NCBI GenBank assembly: GCA_021464525.1
Contig: JADRCO010001020.1
Span: 1-23,508, forward strand
Length of the DNA: 23,508 nucleotides
Source: Rhizophagus sp. LPA8_4_AMF
Lineage: Eukaryota; Glomeromycota; Glomeromycetes; Glomerales; Glomeraceae
Reading direction: 5' to 3'
Within the stretch, counting starts at the first letter, position 1. Every line of letters starts with the position of its first letter. The position numbers and the translations under genes are program-made. Shown here piece by piece: positions 9,736 to 18,590 of this stretch. The notes beneath the pieces are model-generated. The model saw only the letters and a list, made by a program, of their open reading frames with translations, had not been told where the DNA came from and ran no database searches.

Positions 9736-10035
9736 ATAACCTGTATATTAGATTACATAATTGGATAAGTTTATAATTTAAATTAATTCAAGAATATATA
9801 CTTTAGATGAAGGGCATGACGTACCTCAATCATTAAAATATTTATCATTGGTGATAGTCATTCTCTTATGTAATATACATATATATTATTGCAGTAATAA
9901 CATAATAATCCTTTTGTAAGCTGACGAAATGACGACTTGACAACATCCCAGAAAAAAATGGTTAAAAAGTCTTCCCGCTATTCGCTAATCAAGCAAGCCT
10001 CCGTTAAGTTACTATTAATATTAAATATTTTAATT
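9736..10035. other. Spacer; one 31-codon ORF
   Basis: Mostly AT-rich. At 9958-10053 a + frame opens after AGAAAAAA with MVKKSSRYSLIKQASVKLLL and continues into a hydrophobic stretch (31 codons in total). The basic start followed by a hydrophobic segment is signal-peptide-like, but the frame is too short and isolated to call. Confidence 0.3.
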
Positions 10036-10200
10036 ATGCATGTTAATAAATAAGCAACAATTCTAACAACTCAACAACAACTATAATATAAAATAATACT
10101 AATATAACAACTCAACAACTATAACAACGTAACAACTATTATAACAACGCAATAATTATAACAGCTATAACAACAATTCCAACACTAATAAGTAACAATA
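10036..10200 (+). repeat. Degenerate AACAACT/TATAACAAC low-complexity repeat
   Basis: The + strand is a run of imperfect AACAACT, ACAACTATAA and TATAACAAC units with very little G. It behaves like an old simple-sequence expansion and encodes nothing convincing. Confidence 0.7.
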
Positions 10201-10954
10201 AATTTATTAAGAGTACCTCCTGTGCGATTATTCAGTCAATTCCTTAAATATAGATCAGAGTAATAAATAATAACCCAACACAAGGAATTTCGTATTTGAC
10301 CATATAACGATATAATGTTACCAATTAAAACGGAATATTTCTCTCTTCGGCCGAGAATTTTCTAAAATAAATTTCAATTGAATAATAAATCATTTTAGTT
10401 GTTTTGGAAGCATACAAAAACCTATGTCTATCGGTCCTACTATTAATAAATGTAAAAAGTTAAGAAATACCGAGCATTATATGATGCGTCGTATGGTTTG
10501 TTAATGGTAAAGAATGTAAGAATTTTGCTGTTAGAATTTTTGAATTTATGACATTATAACATTGTTTATAGTTTGGAATTACATTTTTATATGTACAATA
10601 TTTGGGTCTCTACTTCTAAATATTAATTAACAGTATGTCAAAAGAAAATGTTTTTTTTTTTCAAATTTCAGGTTAAATTTCATGAGAAGAAAAAAGAGGC
10701 TGATGCAAAAAAAAAATCATGTGTTTTAAAGTTTGTAACATAAAGCTCGTGATCTTAAAGATTTTATATTGTGTTGATGGGTACAATGTTACCTTTAAAG
10801 AAGGAAGGAGACAAAAAAGTAAAATCTAGATCAAAAATTCAGGTTATTGGATGAGCTAAAATATATATTTATACAAAAAAATTTTTTTTTTGTGTAAGAT
10901 ATTCAAATGGAATCGAAAATGGAATGTATCGTTGACTAAAGTCGGGTAACTTGT
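10201..10954. other. Spacer, nothing recognised
   Basis: AT-rich sequence with A-runs (10704-10715, 10870-10890). No coding-like stretch, splice pair or element end could be supported. Confidence 0.5.
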
Positions 10955-11010
10955 TAGACAGCCCCACATCAAATGACCCAAACCAATTGCACATCAATTA
11001 CCCTTTACAT
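10955..11010. mobile_element. hAT-like terminus (one end only)
   Basis: TAGACAGCCCCACATCAAAT, followed by GACCCAAACC, has the TAG..G-C start of hAT-type ends. It resembles the inverse of the end at about 17400-17454, which reads out as TAGTGCTGCCAACATTAACC then CAAATGAC. Both carry the AAATGACCCAAA / ACCCAAATGAC words. No matching opposite end was found nearby, so this is a truncated or eroded copy. Confidence 0.4.
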
Positions 11011-13440
11011 TTTTAAAGAATCAAATTTCGAAATATTATGTTGAATTTTAAAAATAGATTAGTTTAACAAATAAATTAATTATGATCTTACGATATAATT
11101 ACTTCTTTTGTATATTAAATTATTATTTAAAAATCTTATGGGAACTCGTTAAATAATTTTAAGGGTAACTTTTCAAAAATAATTCGGGCAACCCTTAAAT
11201 TTTTTTTTTTTTTTTATTATTATTTAATTATTAATTATAACGATTTTTGGGGAATCACGTATGATATAATATTTAAATTATTTAAAATTTTTTTTTTAAT
11301 TGTTGTACATTTTGTCGAATAAGTTTTAGTTAAAATTCTTTCTTATATATATATTTTTTTTCAAACAAAGAAACGGAAAAAAAAAGATCGAGAACTTTCA
11401 GCAAGGTTCATAATATTTTGATCGATCATATTAAAAAAATTAATTAATTTTTTTCGTGTTATCTTCGCGATACAGAAACGCCAAAAGAGAGTAACACAAA
11501 ACAAAAACAAAAAAAAATAATTGAATCATACTAATTCTAATATTTCTTTACTTTTACCGAATCCAAATTAATTTCGTAACCTTTTTCCCAAAGTTATATT
11601 GAAAGTGGTTTAGCTAAAGAACAATAAACAAATAACGTGTGGATCGGCTCTGTGTGTAATTGCGTCATAGTTTGTTGCGCATGTGCAATGTTAATATGAT
11701 TATCACAAATCGGGGAAATTCTTGGGATCGGTTAATTAATTACGCGTAGATTTTATATAATTTTTTTTTGAATTTTAATAAATTTTTTCTAATAAAAATA
11801 TTACATCATAATTTCATAAGTTTTTAAGTTTTTTTTCATTGATAATGATTTAAAATCGATTATCATAAAAAGTCTTAACAATGGGAACGTAATTTTTTTG
11901 AATTATTTTAACTAAATACAGTTTATTATTTTGTTTTGAATAACTTTTATAACTTTTACTTTTACCTTTTTATCATTGAAATCTTTATTCACAATAATTA
12001 GACTTACTCTCTATCAAATAGATGAGAGATAATCTTTTAAAAATAATTAATTGAGTTGTATGTTTAATATGTTTAATTTAAATCACGTGATTTAATTGAG
12101 ATCGTCAAAGAAAGAAAAAGAAAAAAGAAAAAAGAATTAAAAAATATAAAATATGAATATAAATATATTTTATATAACAAATAATCATATTACGTATTAT
12201 ATTGTACACATCAATAATAATTTTTATTCGTAAAAAATTAGATCTATGACACATTAAATTACGCTTTGTTTATATTCCTGCATCACAGAGTACGAATAAA
12301 GTTCAAAGATATTCTTGATATCTGATATTCTTTGTAAAGAAATAAATTAGGAAATTTTGAAATCCGATAACAGTTTGCAATATTTGAAAGAATTTATATT
12401 TGATCTAATCTTTATTTAGATAAATGTCTCGGAAAGCAATTTCAAAGATTCATGATTGTGAAACATTCCAAATATTTTATTAATATTAGTATATATGTAT
12501 TATACTATTATATGTACAGTATTTTACTTTATTTGGGTCTGATGTTAAGCCACCAGTGATAATAAATGGTTTAGAACGTTTAATGAGATTTTCAAAACGT
12601 AAAAATTTTGTGTAATGGAGTCATTTTGAAATTACCAAAAAAAAATTTTATTTTTTTTTTTTTTTCATAGTTGAAATTAATATTTTTTTTATTATTATTA
12701 TAGTAATTTATTGAAAAGAAAAAATAACGCCAAATTACTTAAATTAGTACTACATGGCGGAGTAAATTTCTTTTATCGGTATTGAGCGGCCGGCATTATA
12801 GAGTGATGTCAGTGAGGCTTTTTTTTTCTCGTGACATAATAATTCCGGGAAACAATTATGATACAATAATACATTTGACAGAAACTTACAGGAATTTTGT
12901 CATTTTGTTACTCAAAATGCATACAAATCATTTTAATTAGGTAACAAACAATGTTGATCATTTTACTTTTTACTTTCGCTTTCAAATTTTTTTTAATTTT
13001 TTTTTTTTTTTTTACTTTATTATTATTATTATAGTATATATATATATATATATATAAAGGTTTTTTTTAAAAAAGAAATCCCTATAAGGGTTTTATTGTA
13101 TGACATACCATTCGATATAATATTTGTCGTTTAAAATTGTATATTTAAATAAGAAAAAAAATAAAAAAGTAAAAAAAGAGGCTTGTTTTTTGTTAAATAA
13201 TAGGGTATACAAATAAATGAAATCATCATTTTTTACAAATTAGGGAGAAAATTTTCGTCATTAACGAATGATTTTCACGAGAAATAATCGATGATTGTTT
13301 ATTTGTTTAAAAATTATCACCTGAGGAATTTTAATGATGAAGTGGTGTAATAACCAATACGTGGAACATTGTTCCAATATCACCTTTTTAATCATTTTGT
13401 ATATATGCAATTAATTGTTACGTAATAAATAAACGATTTT
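11011..13440. other. Long AT-rich spacer, no gene seen
   Basis: About 2.4 kb without a supportable gene. Landmarks are poly-T/A runs (11205-11215, 12650-12665, 12995-13010), a near-palindrome TTGCGCATGTGCAA (about 11675), an isolated GC patch GAGCGGCCGGC (about 12785), an AT microsatellite (13035-13056) and a palindrome GGAACATTGTTCC (about 13362-13374). Frames are short and poly-Lys/Asn/Phe. A 16-base motif at 11653-11668 is listed separately. Confidence 0.5.
11653..11668 (-). promoter_or_regulatory. 16-bp motif, inverse copy of 15446-15461
   Basis: TGTGTAATTGCGTCAT is the exact reverse complement of ATGACGCAATTACACA at 15446-15461. The TGACGCAA core resembles half CRE, half C/EBP-type bZIP sites. 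A regulatory role is inference; it may equally be a scrap of a dispersed repeat. Confidence 0.3.
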
Positions 13441-13620
13441 CTATTATAATAGTATATAAATAATATAATATAGTATATTATATAGTGTCATATAGTATCA
13501 TATAGTATAATAAAGTATAATATTAAGTATTATATAGTATAATATAGTATAATATTTAGTATTATAAAGTATAATATAGTATAATATTTAGTATTATAAA
13601 GTATACTTTATACAATATAG
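13441..13620. repeat. AT minisatellite, TATAGTATAATA units
   Basis: About 180 bases consist of imperfect TATAGTATAATA units of roughly 10-12 bases. Towards the right they coalesce into a longer ~25-base unit (TAGTATAATATTTAGTATTA then TAAAG) present about twice. Hierarchical units like this arise by repeated slippage. Confidence 0.85.
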
Positions 13621-13790
13621 TCAACAAAAAAAAAGCCGAAGGAAATAAAAAAAAACAGAATTAATGTGGACTTGTAATATAAATAAGGAATAACAAAAAG
13701 TTTAGTAAGTATTAGTCAAAATAATTCAAATAAAATATTAATAAAAGTAGTAATTTGATATTCTAAAGTAGATCATATTTATTTTAACAT

Positions 13791-13822
13791 TTTATATAAA
13801 TTATATAAATTATATAAATTAT
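13791..13822. repeat. 10-bp tandem repeat, three to four units
   Basis: The unit TTATATAAAT repeats three times plus a partial copy, with no mismatches over the core. Confidence 0.85.
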
Positions 13823-14003
13823 GTGTAATCTTCTACATTTTATGACATCAAGCCACATGTAGTTGTCACATATTTGGTTTAGTACATCTTAACATTGACA
13901 TTTCATAAATATATTACGAATGTTTTATTTATGTTGTATAACAATCATTTTTTTATTTGTGCATTCCTTACCAAATATATTACGTGTTGTACTTTGCAAC
14001 ATT

Positions 14004-14010
14004 TATAAAT
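14004..14010 (+). promoter_or_regulatory. TATA-like box upstream of the 14181 gene
   Basis: TATAAAT lies about 170 bases before the ATG at 14181, just before a non-AT-rich GCCTGAATTTTGGTTCC. The sequence from 14020 to the ATG is poly-A/T and TA repeats, as expected for a long AT-rich leader. In DNA this AT-rich the match is weak evidence. Confidence 0.25.
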
Positions 14011-14180
14011 ACGCCTGAATTTTGGTTCCATAAAAAAAAAAAATTAAAGAAAAAAAAATAATCAAAAAAAATAAATATTTTTTTCTTTTAAATAAAATAA
14101 ATAATTATATATATATTTTTTCTTTAAATAAAAATAAATAACTATATATATATATACATATATTAAAATATATATAAACA

Positions 14181-14453
14181 ATGTCAACAACAGCAACTAG
14201 AACACAACAAAAAAAATCAACAAATTCTCACAATCTTACATCTCATACAAAACAACCACCGACAGAATCGATGATTGAAGCAGCAAAGATTGATTACGCT
14301 ACTCGTCTTTTCTTACACACTCAACAACAACTTCAACAAGTATATTCTTCACCATCAGAAGATAAAGAAAGGAAGAATAATGGTTTCATGAGGAAAGACT
14401 ATGGTGAAATTCGTGATCAAAAAGTCAAGAAAACGAACAAAAGAAATTGGTGA
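14181..14453 (+). CDS. Small Q/S/T-rich hypothetical protein, 90 aa
   Basis: I do not recognise the product. The frame is uninterrupted and its composition differs from the poly-A/T flanks: Thr, Ser, Gln, His and Pro codons dominate residues 1-30 (MSTTATRTQQKKSTNSHNLT). Residues 31-55 (MIEAAKIDYATRLFLHTQQQ) look like an amphipathic helix running into a Gln-rich segment. The tail is strongly basic (QKVKKTNKRNW). There is no signal peptide or membrane segment. The start is the first ATG after a TA-rich leader, in a good AACAATG context. It faces the Myb gene at 16249-16968 tail to tail. It could be a complete small nuclear or disordered protein or the first exon of a longer gene; a 23-codon coding-like frame after an AG at about 14942 could be a later exon, but no convincing donor was found. 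Confidence 0.6.
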   Translation: MSTTATRTQQKKSTNSHNLTSHTKQPPTESMIEAAKIDYATRLFLHTQQQLQQVYSSPSEDKERKNNGFMRKDYGEIRDQKVKKTNKRNW

Positions 14454-15439
14454 CTAACCGCCCTTTGCGATAAATATTTTTACAGAAGAAATATAATTGG
14501 TATTGATTCAAGCTAACCAAAAGAAGTAATGATGATCTAAAGTTAGTTATATATTATATATATGTAGATTTAATATAACATTTTAGCTAGAATTTTTATT
14601 ACTTTTTTTTTGTATTGATAATTATCAGTTGTTGCATTTATTATCCAGGGAATAATAATTTTTTTTTTTGATTAGCTCATTTAATTCTGCTAATTAATTT
14701 TATTTAGCAATAATAATTCTAAAAGAAAAAAAAATGTTTTATTTTAAGAATAATTTTTTTTTTTAGATTTTTATTAATAATTCTGTGAGCGTTTATTTTC
14801 TTAGTAAAAAAATTTTCCAGATAATAAAAATACTCTTTTTTCTTTTGTTAAAATTATGTCGCTCTTTCTTTTTTTTTTTTGTGATATTACTTTTGCGTAA
14901 TCTTTGTGTAATAACTTTGTGTTTTTTTTCGTAAGCCAATATAGGAAATATTCATCTACAATGTTGCCATCGATACCGAATTTTGGAGTTTTGAGCCTAC
15001 GTATGATTAGAAGGCGTAAACAAAATACATAAATACAACATCAAACAAAGGTAACTAAAATTTGTACAATTGTATTATAACTTATTGTTTGTATTTTCAT
15101 CTATTTACGCCAATGTAAATCTACTAGAATTACGCTAAGGGGAATGTGGGAATGATGAACTTAAAAGCATCTTTGGAAACAATCACACTTTGTCATAGTA
15201 TGTTTCATTTTGAATTATATTTCGATTTTGCTATTTTTATTTTTAATGATGTAATTTTTTTAGATTCAATGAAAAAATCTGATTTCACTTACAAAGTCTT
15301 GCAACACATTCGGTGATTTCAGTGATGATTGTGTTAGATCATAAGATTTTCATAATTTTTAACAAATTTGTTTGATGTTTATATATATCCATTTTTTTTT
15401 TTAAAGTTGTAGATCTGAGATTACTCATAGTTCTGCACA
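14454..15439. other. Spacer after the small gene
   Basis: AT-rich, with probable 3' untranslated sequence first (GATAAATATTTTTAC, AATATAATTGG). At 14960-15031 a short + frame MLPSIPNFGVLSLRMIRRRK follows a CCAATATAG acceptor-like site. It is coding-like but only 23 codons long. A canonical donor-like GTAAGT occurs on - at about 15288-15293 without a convincing exon. No gene is called. Confidence 0.35.
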
Positions 15440-15930
15440 AACATAATGACGCAATTACACAAATGATCATTCATTTTCACACGTGTGGTTTGAAATTTTT
15501 TCAAATTTATTCAGAGTTAGTTTGTTTTTTTATAATATATCAATAGTTCTTGTAAAAAAGGTGAGAATTTTTTATTTTAATTCGATTTTTGACAATTTTT
15601 TTTACCTTCATTAAAAAGTAATTAATAATTCATCACGCCACACTTTAAAAGACGCCATTACACAATATAACGCCATAACACACTTTGGTAAAAAAAAACA
15701 AATCCCAAACTTAAATGTTTGTAACTAATTATGGGTAACTGATTAGGTTAGTATTAATGCTTTAGTATCGTGTGATGTAAAATTTCTTATGGATCTTGAT
15801 AAAAAGTTATGATGTTCGATTGAACGAATCTTTACGACTTTACGGCGTAAATAATTCTAAATTCTTAAGAAAGTTATCTTAGTTATTAGGTACGAGAAAT
15901 TTCCTTTTTTTTAATGGCGTAATTACATAA
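15440..15930. promoter_or_regulatory. Cluster of ACGCCATTACACA-like motifs
   Basis: Related words recur on both strands: ATGACGCAATTACACA (15446), CACGCCACAC (15634), GACGCCATTACAC (15651), AACGCCATAACACAC (15669), GGCGTAAAT (about 15844) and ATGGCGTAATTACATA (15914). The first and last copies also share a trailing TTCATTTTCAC / ATCATTTTCAC. Three copies fall within about 50 bases at 15634-15683. This is either a regulatory site cluster between two convergent genes or pieces of a dispersed element. The repetition is seen; function is inference. Confidence 0.4.
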
Positions 15931-16248
15931 ATATTTGTTATCATTTTCACAATGATATATAATATTTTACCGATAAATCATATCCTACTACTTTAGGTAA
16001 AGTCAATTTTTAGGTGTGAAATAAAGATGATATATTCGTTCTTAAAAAAGAATAATATTGACGCCTAAACTAAAAAAAAATTTTATAGTTCATTTTTAAA
16101 GAATAGGGGTAAGAAAAATATAAATTTCGTTTATTGAAGAATAATTACTAAATTATTTTACTTTATTTACGATATTATGATAATCCCTTGATTCAAAAAA
16201 ATATTTACTGCGGCAGAAGATCACGTTACAAAAATTATTGGCTCAAAA

Positions 16249-16968
16249 TTACTTTCCAACATTAGCTCCTAAGAAATATTTGCTTTTTGTATTCCATCTT
16301 TGATAAACCATTCTTGGTCCACGTTCTGCAAGAGAAGGATGTTTTGAACACACGTCTTTCCATCTCCCATTAACAAATGATGTGACTGAATCAAATAACG
16401 CCTGATCCTCTTCCTGAGTCCAAAATGATTTCGGTCTTTTGTTAAGAGATTTTTTATTACTAGACTTTTTGCGTTTTTTATTGCTTGATTCATCGGTGGA
16501 TGAGTTGATCTTTATATATTGATTTAATTATTAAAGTTTGGTTTTTTTTTTAATTACAATTTATTGATATTTAGCTTTATACAATACCTCAAAGAAATCT
16601 TCGTTTTCAATTTTATCTTTTTCTTGTTTAATAGTCACGTCCTTTTCTTGTTTAATATTTACGTCCTTTTCTTGTTTAATCACGTCCTTCTCTTGTTTAA
16701 TAATCACGTCGTTTTCTTGTTTAATCACGTCCTTCTCTTGTTTAATAATCACGTCCTTTTCTTGTTTAATCACGTCCTTCTCTTGTTTAATCACGTCCTT
16801 CTTTTTTTTAATCAAGTTCTTCTTTTTTTTAATCCTACCTTTTTCTTGTTTAATCCCATCCTTTTCTTGTTTAATCACATTCTTCTTTTTTTTAATCGCG
16901 TCCATTTCTTGTCTAATCACGTCCTTTTCTTTTTTAATTGCGACTTTTTTTTCTTCTTTAATCAACAT
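16249..16968 (-). CDS. Myb/SANT-domain protein with Lys/Glu repeat, two exons
   Basis: The predicted 213-residue product is a nuclear DNA-binding protein, probably a transcription factor. Exon 1 (16968-16588, 127 codons) is almost entirely DVIKQEK-type repeats. A GT..AG intron (16587-16510) joins in phase 0 to exon 2 (16509-16249, 86 codons plus TAA). Exon 2 starts INSSTDESSNKKRKKSSNKK, a basic nuclear-localisation-like segment (residues 138-147), then has a single Myb/SANT repeat: W157 (FWTQEEDQALFDSV), W177 (NGRWKDV) and W199 (VYQRWNTKSKYF). Its W-x19-W-x21-W spacing and acidic first helix are canonical. The frame without splicing ends soon after the donor (VLYKAKYQ), and a competing 74-codon frame across exon 2 is a shadow lacking all Trp landmarks. 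The ATG has an AAAAAATG context and an in-frame TAA two codons upstream, so the start is well fixed unless an upstream exon exists. The Myb assignment is strong; target and pathway are unknown. Confidence 0.78.
16510..16587 (-). other. 78-bp intron of the Myb gene
   Basis: On the - strand the donor GAG|GTATTG and the acceptor TATAAAG|ATC bound an AT-rich intron containing a plausible branch region ACTTTAATAATTAAATC. Removing it keeps phase 0 and joins FFE of exon 1 to INSSTDE of exon 2. Length and composition are usual for fungal introns. Confidence 0.7.
16609..16968 (-). repeat. In-frame 21/24-bp coding minisatellite
   Basis: About 17 units encode a heptad (DVIKQEK) or an octad (DVIIKQEK, DVNIKQEK, DVTIKQEK). 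On + the unit reads CTTTTCTTGTTTAATCACGT. The units nearest the intron are most alike and alternate 21 and 24 bases; the start-proximal units have drifted to KKKK versions (DAIKKKK, GRIKKKK, NLIKKKK). All changes keep the frame, arguing for selection on the protein. The product should be a long charged helix, coiled coil or single alpha helix. The + strand is open by mirror effect and is not a gene. Confidence 0.85.
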
Positions 16969-16999
16969 TTTTTACCAAAACGAAGTACCTTTGAGTAAA

Positions 17000-17020
17000 A
17001 TTACTATAGTCTATAGTAAT
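17000..17020. promoter_or_regulatory. Perfect 21-bp palindrome upstream of the Myb gene
   Basis: The arms ATTACTATAG and CTATAGTAAT are exact reverse complements around a single T, 32 bases before the start codon at 16968. It could bind a dimeric regulator or fold as a hairpin in the leader. The perfect symmetry is seen; function is inferred. Confidence 0.45.
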
Positions 17021-17339
17021 AAAAATAAAATTATAATTTCAAAAGAAAAAAGAATGAGAATATTTGATAAATCAATCTTGAGGGCTGAAAATAATGTTAT
17101 TGATTAACTACTGTGATTAAAATCAAATAAATTATGACGTTATTTTTCAAGATGATTCAAATGATTTTATGTTGTTTTTAACAAAAAATATCTTTAATAA
17201 TTTAGAGTTAATGACTTAAAATTATAATTTTGACACGAACGATACATTTATTTATTTAAAGTTAATAAATATCTCGTTTTAATTTAACGTATTTCTATAA
17301 GTTCCAGTTATGTAAACAAGTTATATAAATACAATAATG
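17021..17339. other. Upstream AT-rich region of the Myb gene
   Basis: AT-rich, likely holding the promoter of the - strand Myb gene. No clear TATA or pyrimidine motif stands out from the background, and no other gene is seen. Confidence 0.4.
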
Positions 17340-17590
17340 ATCTGATGAAAAACGATGTTCGACAAATGAATTGAAACAAAGTGACAAATGAAACAAATGT
17401 CTCCATTTCACTTATCAAATGATTGAGTCATTTGGGTTAATGTTGGCAGCACTATAATTATGGCCTACATTATATTAAAATCATGTGATAAGATCAAAAT
17501 CAAATGACTGAAATGACTAAATTGACAAATGATTATGAAATGCCCTTTTGAATTTAAATGAAATGATACGTCACTTGTCATTTGTTTAAC
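17340..17590. mobile_element. CAAATGA-rich repeat, probable hAT-like end
   Basis: Six CAAATG and two CATTTG words occur in about 250 bases (GACAAATGA is the commonest form), including the dyad CAAATGATTGAGTCATTTG. Near 17436-17454 the sequence GGGTTAATGTTGGCAGCACTA reads on the other strand as TAGTGCTGCCAACATTAACC, a hAT-type end related to the one at 10955. Repeated subterminal words are the expected transposase-binding sites of hAT elements. The words are also E-boxes (CANNTG), so a promoter role for the Myb gene about 400-600 bases away cannot be excluded. Confidence 0.4.
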
Positions 17591-17646
17591 GCTGATTAAG
17601 AATTATTAAAAATTCATACTGGATGTAAAAATATTAAATTCTTATT

Positions 17647-17659
17647 GCTCGTGACGAGC
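17647..17659. repeat. GCTCGTGACGAGC palindrome
   Basis: A perfect 13-base palindrome with a single central base lies 8 bases before the hAT-like start at 17668. It may belong to the target region or to an older element. Confidence 0.5.
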
Positions 17660-17667
17660 GTTGATAT

Positions 17668-18590
17668 TAGAGGTGTGACCCGATAATTGTATTCGTTCAA
17701 AAAATTGGATCTGTATTGTAAATCCTTATCCGCTCAAAAAGAAAATACGTATACAGATTTATATTAACCATCCAGATTATGAGCGGATAATCCGGATTTG
17801 ATCATCGGTTGATCAAATAAATCAAATACTATTATTATATTTCATATGAAGCGACGTACTTATCAAAAACCCCGGGTAGTTACCCTGGATGGCATCCCTA
17901 GTTCTACCCTGGATGCATCCAGGGTAGTTGGTCACAAATCCCTAGTTTACCCCGGAGATAGTTGGTCATAAATCCCGGGTAGTTGCCCTGGATGCATCCA
18001 GGGTAAAACTAGGGAGACATCCGGGGTAGTACCTGGGATTTTGACCAATGTAAACACTATCCAGGATGATCATTTAATTTTTTACACCAGATGTTATAAT
18101 ATTATTATCACCGACCATTATGATAATTTTTGTATACAATCAACTTGAAAAATTATATTATATTTTTTAATTTTATTTATAATTTATTTAAATAATTTTA
18201 ATTTTGTTTATAAATAATTTTAAATCTGAAAAAAAAAAAAGTTTTACAATTAAAATATGAAAATATGGTCTGAACAATACCCAGCCCGGAATTTTTAATT
18301 AAAAATTATGATTTATGTGATATTATTTACAATTTATTAAATAATTATAAACAATTTGATTTTATTGTAAAAAACTACTAGCATCGTCGAATTTGATTAT
18401 CAAGGGAATCGATTCCAATCCCTAAACTAGCAGGGTAACTACTCGGGATTTTTGATCAGCACGGCGCTTCATAAGTCAATTATTCATGGTTATAAGGATA
18501 TATTCGGTTTAAAATTTGAAATACGTATATCCGTATTTTGTTTAAATCCGGATTTTGATCGTAAGATCGGATCACGGATGACTGGAATGG
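17668..18590. mobile_element. hAT-like non-autonomous element, split by a MITE
   Basis: The left end TAGAGGTGTGACCCGATAAT has the form of a hAT terminus. It is followed by ATCC/GGAT-rich DNA (GAGCGGATAATCCGGATTTG). After the nested MITE at 17847-18471 related DNA continues (ACGTATATCCGTATTTTG, ATCCGGATTTTGATCG, CGGATCACGGATGACTGG). The right terminus, which should read roughly as GTCACACCTCTA, is not present, so the element is truncated on the right, near the decayed coding fragment that follows. No transposase frame is visible. Confidence 0.45.
17847..18471. mobile_element. 625-bp TA-flanked MITE with 41-bp TIRs
   Basis: The left end TGAAGCGACGTACTTATCAA (17847 on) and the right end TTGATCAGCACGGCGCTTCA (to 18471) belong to 41-base inverted repeats with five mismatches. 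Both are bordered by TA, the Tc1/mariner-type target duplication. The left interior (17868-18035) is strikingly GC-rich and holds the 18-base palindrome CCCTGGATGCATCCAGGG twice (centred near 17916 and 17995), plus CCCGGGTAGTT and CCGGGGTAGT words in both orientations. The right interior is AT-rich and carries AATCGATTCCAATCCCTA (to 18425), the inverse of the hAT-like start at 23254. It has no coding capacity. The mismatched TIRs imply moderate age. Confidence 0.8.

Noticed and set aside
11675-11688. TTGCGCATGTGCAA near-palindrome as an operator
   Set aside because: One mismatch pair, no adjacent gene, and such dyads are expected by chance in this length of DNA.
16269-16493. 74-codon - strand frame MNQAIKNAKSLV...
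   Set aside because: It overlaps the Myb exon in the wrong frame. The alternative frame shows three Myb Trp residues, correct spacing and a clean splice to exon 1.
16564-16998. 144-codon + strand open frame, Phe/Leu-rich
   Set aside because: It is the mirror of the coding minisatellite on -. Every unit reads FLFNHVL only because the 21/24-base unit has no stop on either strand.
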